NCBI GenBank assembly: GCA_903907475.1
Contig: CAIVOB010000144.1
Coordinates: 1 to 7,575 of the forward strand
Length of the DNA stretch: 7,575 nt
Origin: Candidatus Omnitrophota bacterium
GTDB taxonomy: Bacteria > Omnitrophota > Gorgyraeia > Gygaellales > Profunditerraquicolaceae
Direction of reading: 5' to 3'
Shown here: piece after piece, positions 5,902 to 7,575 of the stretch
Layout: each line of letters opens with the position of its first letter
Position numbering within the stretch: the first letter of the stretch is position 1
Made by a program: the position numbers and the translations under genes
The notes under the pieces: generated by a model
Databases searched by the model: none
Told to the model about the DNA's origin: nothing
The model's input: only the letters and a program-made list of their open reading frames with translations

Positions 5902-6089
5902 AGACAGTTTCCGAAGTAATTGGGACAGTGTACCGGACTTAAGATAAACAGTGTACCTTCTGTGAAAATTGTAGCTGATCCAATAATCGGATAATCAGTA
6001 GTCTAATATAGATTTATTAAAAAAGTTAAACAAGGTACACTTTCTAGCATAACTTGGGTACAGTCTCCCGATTAGAATGGAAAGTGTCT
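5902..6089. repeat. Imperfect inverted repeat with four 23-base-spaced motif copies; possible MITE or transposon-end remnant
   Basis: About 59 bases at each end (5902-5960 and 6031-6089) are inverted copies, roughly 70 percent identical by hand alignment, around a 70-base centre. Best blocks: AGTGTACCTT (5950-5959) with AAGGTACACT (6032-6041), and GGGACAGTGTACC (5922-5934) with GGTACAGTCTCCC (6057-6069, two mismatches); both pairs share one centre at 5995.5. The outer ends AGACAGTTTCC and GGAAAGTGTCT match at 10 of 11. Within each arm the GTGTACC-like motif occurs twice, exactly 23 bases apart. Arrays of spaced binding sites at both ends are usual for several transposase families. No transposase frame lies inside and I see no convincing target duplication. 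The right arm covers the stop codon and last five codons of the - strand gene. Confidence 0.55.
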
Positions 6090-6581
6090 GTTTTTGTGCG
6101 GTAGTTCTGGTTTGTATTCCAAATCAATCTCTATTTTCCAAGAATCTGATAGCTGACTTTTCTCGTTAATTCTTGAAGTTAAGTCATAAATTTTAGCTTT
6201 ATTAAGAAGAGTTAAATCTTTTATTTCCTGCTCTTTAGCCATAATGTAATGATTATACCAGTTATCAAAGTTTTCCAGTATTTCTAAGGTAAAGCAGGGA
6301 TGATACTGAAAGTAGTGAGGCTTAGCATTAGAAGAGGTAGCGCCACTAAGGATTGTGTCGTTAGCGAAAGCGTTGCGGTATTCTAATTCGTCTATTTTTA
6401 ATATCTTATCTTCATTCTGCAATTTATCTATAATTGACCGCATAGTGTCAATAGGGATTAGGCAGAGTAGGCAGTTTTCTTTTAAGGAAAGGTCAAGCTT
6501 GATAAAGGTATTTTCGGGGTCTTTAGCTTTCTCTTTGGCGATTGTATTGATAATTAAATCTAAGGATTCTCGGTAATTCAA
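6072..6581 (-). CDS. Uncharacterised protein, about 169 residues, divergent from the deoxyribosyltransferase/TIR-like gene
   Basis: I do not recognise this protein. The start chosen is TTG at 6581, because a perfect AAGGAG (6592 to 6587 on the - strand) lies 5 bases before it. The same frame extends upstream to an ATG at 6611 (179 residues) and a TTG at 6659 (195), neither with a Shine-Dalgarno; the upstream TTG would also lie inside the promoter region. Seen: a polar, Lys/Glu/Asp-rich soluble protein without a signal peptide or membrane segment. Residues about 39-63 contain IDTMRSIIDKLQNEDKILKI, which could be a recognition helix and wing of a winged helix; the stretch about 110-145 looks helical. 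If it binds DNA it might regulate the shared divergent promoter, but that is only inferred. Its last five codons and stop lie inside the inverted repeat at 5902-6089, so the C-terminus may have been altered by an insertion. Confidence 0.72.
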   Translation of the reverse strand: MNYRESLDLIINTIAKEKAKDPENTFIKLDLSLKENCLLCLIPIDTMRSIIDKLQNEDKILKIDELEYRNAFANDTILSGATSSNAKPHYFQYHPCFTLEILENFDNWYNHYIMAKEQEIKDLTLLNKAKIYDLTSRINEKSQLSDSWKIEIDLEYKPELPHKNRHFPF

Positions 6582-6600
6582 TCTTACTCCTTGTTTTGCA

Positions 6601-6629
6601 TTGACTACCATTTTATAGCAAAGTATAAT
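6601..6629 (+). promoter_or_regulatory. Sigma70-type promoter for the gene at 6696
   Basis: TTGACT (6601-6606), a 17-base spacer and a perfect TATAAT (6624-6629) lie upstream of the + strand gene. Transcription would begin near 6636, giving a leader of about 60 bases that includes the Shine-Dalgarno at 6681-6687. This is the best promoter match I found in the window. Its -10 overlaps that of the opposing promoter. Confidence 0.75.
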
Positions 6630-6655
6630 ATAGCTCAAGAGGTTATTTTTATGAA
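6627..6655 (-). promoter_or_regulatory. Probable promoter for the - strand gene
   Basis: On the - strand TTCATA (6655-6650, four of six consensus bases), a 17-base spacer and TATATT (6632-6627, five of six) would start transcription near 6620, about 39 bases before the chosen TTG. TATACT (6627-6622) is an alternative -10 but lacks a matching -35. Either choice overlaps the -10 of the + strand promoter. Confidence 0.45.
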
Positions 6656-6680
6656 GCAAATAGCTAAACTGTAAAATAAT

Positions 6681-6687
6681 AAAGGAG
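6681..6687 (+). promoter_or_regulatory. Strong Shine-Dalgarno that sets the start at 6696
   Basis: AAAGGAG lies 8 bases before the ATG at 6696-6698. It stands out because none of the housekeeping genes to the left has a comparable sequence at normal spacing. Confidence 0.85.
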
Positions 6688-6695
6688 AATATTAT

Positions 6696-7575
6696 ATGTC
6701 TGTTTTAGAGTTTTTAACTTCAGGGGGAATGGCGAATCTTGGAGGTGATTTGTCAGAAGAAGAGCGTAAGGTTGTCAATGCTGTTTTAAAAAAATTCAAT
6801 GAGAAATTAACTTTTTATGCAAGAAACCTACAAGTTCCCGCCTCTATTTTAAAAATACGGCAGTCTACTTTTTTATTTGTAGGCAAAGACGCAAGCGAAT
6901 ACCATATAGTTTTTGCAGAAAATGCGGGGGGAAATCGATTAATCTATAGGGATTTAAGTGCAAATGGTAGAATAGAATTACAGTCTATAATCCATCAGAT
7001 TCGTATAGATATAGGAGAGGTAAACTGGGCATTTACGATTCCACACAAAATCCCAGAGAAAGAATTAGACGAATATCTAAACCAAATAGTTAATCAATAT
7101 CTTAGTTCACTACTGCAGTCGCAACGAATGTCACAAAAGAAAATATCGGATGAAGCTATTAACTTACCTGAAATATCTTCTGGAATAGAGAAATTTAGAC
7201 TTGATTTTCCCATAGGTAAAAAAACAGCTTTTATTATGATGCTTTTTACTGAAACAAAGCAACACAAAGAAATATTAAGCGCAGTTAAGGAAACTTTGCA
7301 TAAATATGATATAAATGGTCTTCGTGCCGATGATAAAGAGTATATGGATGACCTTTTCCCGAATGTTAAAGTCTATATGCATTGTTGTGACTTTGGAATT
7401 GCAATATTTGACCGTATTCTTGCAGATGAATTTAATCCCAATGTGTCCTTAGAGGCTGGTTATATATTAGGGATGGGTAAGAAGGTATTGTTTTTGAAGG
7501 ACAAAACCCTAAAGTCATTACAAACAGATTTAGTTGGGAAGCTCTATAAAGAATTTGATACCGTTGATGCTAATA
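6696..7575 (+). CDS. Two-domain protein with C-terminal nucleoside 2-deoxyribosyltransferase/TIR-like domain; 3' end outside window
   Basis: The frame is open from ATG 6696 to the window edge (293 codons seen, no stop). The start is fixed by the Shine-Dalgarno AAAGGAG 8 bases upstream. Residues 1 to about 165 are a domain I do not recognise, starting MSVLEFLTSGGMANLGG; there is no signal peptide or clear membrane segment. From about 174 a Rossmann-like domain begins: KKTAFIMMLF (175-184), GLRAD (208-212), CDFGIAIFDRI (231-241), NPNVSLEAGYILGMGKKVLFL (from 247) and the terminal DLVGKLYKEFD region (278-288). The order FIMMxF, RAD, acidic strand, NPNVxxExGY, GKxVxxL is that of bacterial proteins related to nucleoside deoxyribosyltransferases and TIR-like domains; E253 corresponds to the conserved, often catalytic Glu. 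Relatives cleave N-glycosidic bonds in nucleotides or NAD, and some are effectors in phage defence. The substrate and role here are not determinable. Isoleucine is mostly ATA (15 of 25), unlike recR (3 of 18), suggesting foreign origin. Confidence 0.8.
   Translation, partial: MSVLEFLTSGGMANLGGDLSEEERKVVNAVLKKFNEKLTFYARNLQVPASILKIRQSTFLFVGKDASEYHIVFAENAGGNRLIYRDLSANGRIELQSIIHQIRIDIGEVNWAFTIPHKIPEKELDEYLNQIVNQYLSSLLQSQRMSQKKISDEAINLPEISSGIEKFRLDFPIGKKTAFIMMLFTETKQHKEILSAVKETLHKYDINGLRADDKEYMDDLFPNVKVYMHCCDFGIAIFDRILADEFNPNVSLEAGYILGMGKKVLFLKDKTLKSLQTDLVGKLYKEFDTVDAN

Noticed and set aside
5882..6070. Repeats considered as a CRISPR array
   Set aside because: Units are short, partly inverted and not separated by unique spacers of constant length; the pattern is a dyad.
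6355..6576. A + strand frame opposite the small - strand gene
   Set aside because: No Shine-Dalgarno; the - strand frame is longer, has a strong Shine-Dalgarno and a promoter.

Overview
This window comes from a bacterial chromosome with moderately low GC. The first three quarters are housekeeping: a glycogen-type phosphorylase tail, then tRNA-Arg(ACG), tadA, tRNA-Ser(GCT), dnaX, recR and an ABC-F ATPase, all on the + strand and tightly spaced. tadA-dnaX-recR is the conserved bacterial order, but ybaB is absent between dnaX and recR, and a tRNA-Ser gene sits where many Firmicutes carry the SRP RNA. I cannot name the organism. The DnaX N-terminus, the short-type GT35 phosphorylase and the lack of Shine-Dalgarno sequences before the core genes would fit an uncultured phylum such as Omnitrophota, but this is a weak guess.

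Layout: 1-852, 3' end of an alpha-glucan phosphorylase; 871-1509, two tRNA genes flanking tadA with gaps of 8 and 6 bases; 1534-3761, dnaX and recR overlapping by one base; 3767-5692, ABC-F; 5739-5814, tRNA-Asn(GTT) with encoded CCA, followed by a strong intrinsic terminator. From about 5850 the character changes. There is an inverted relic of a tRNA 3' end, a short tandem repeat and a 188-base imperfect dyad made of four copies of a GTGTACC-like motif with 23-base spacing. Then comes a divergent gene pair: an unrecognised small protein on the - strand, and on the + strand the first 293 codons of a protein with a nucleoside-deoxyribosyltransferase/TIR-like domain.

How the parts relate: TadA edits A34 of tRNA-Arg(ACG), whose gene lies directly upstream, so an enzyme and its main substrate are encoded side by side and probably cotranscribed. 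DnaX (clamp loader) and RecR (recombinational repair) form a replication/repair pair. ABC-F proteins act on ribosomes. The right-hand part looks like the start of an accessory island next to a tRNA gene. Its two genes have strong Shine-Dalgarno sequences, the complete-looking one on the + strand favours ATA isoleucine codons, and the divergent promoters overlap. The domain at the right edge is of a kind also found among phage-defence effectors, but the gene is cut by the window end and a defence role is only an inference.
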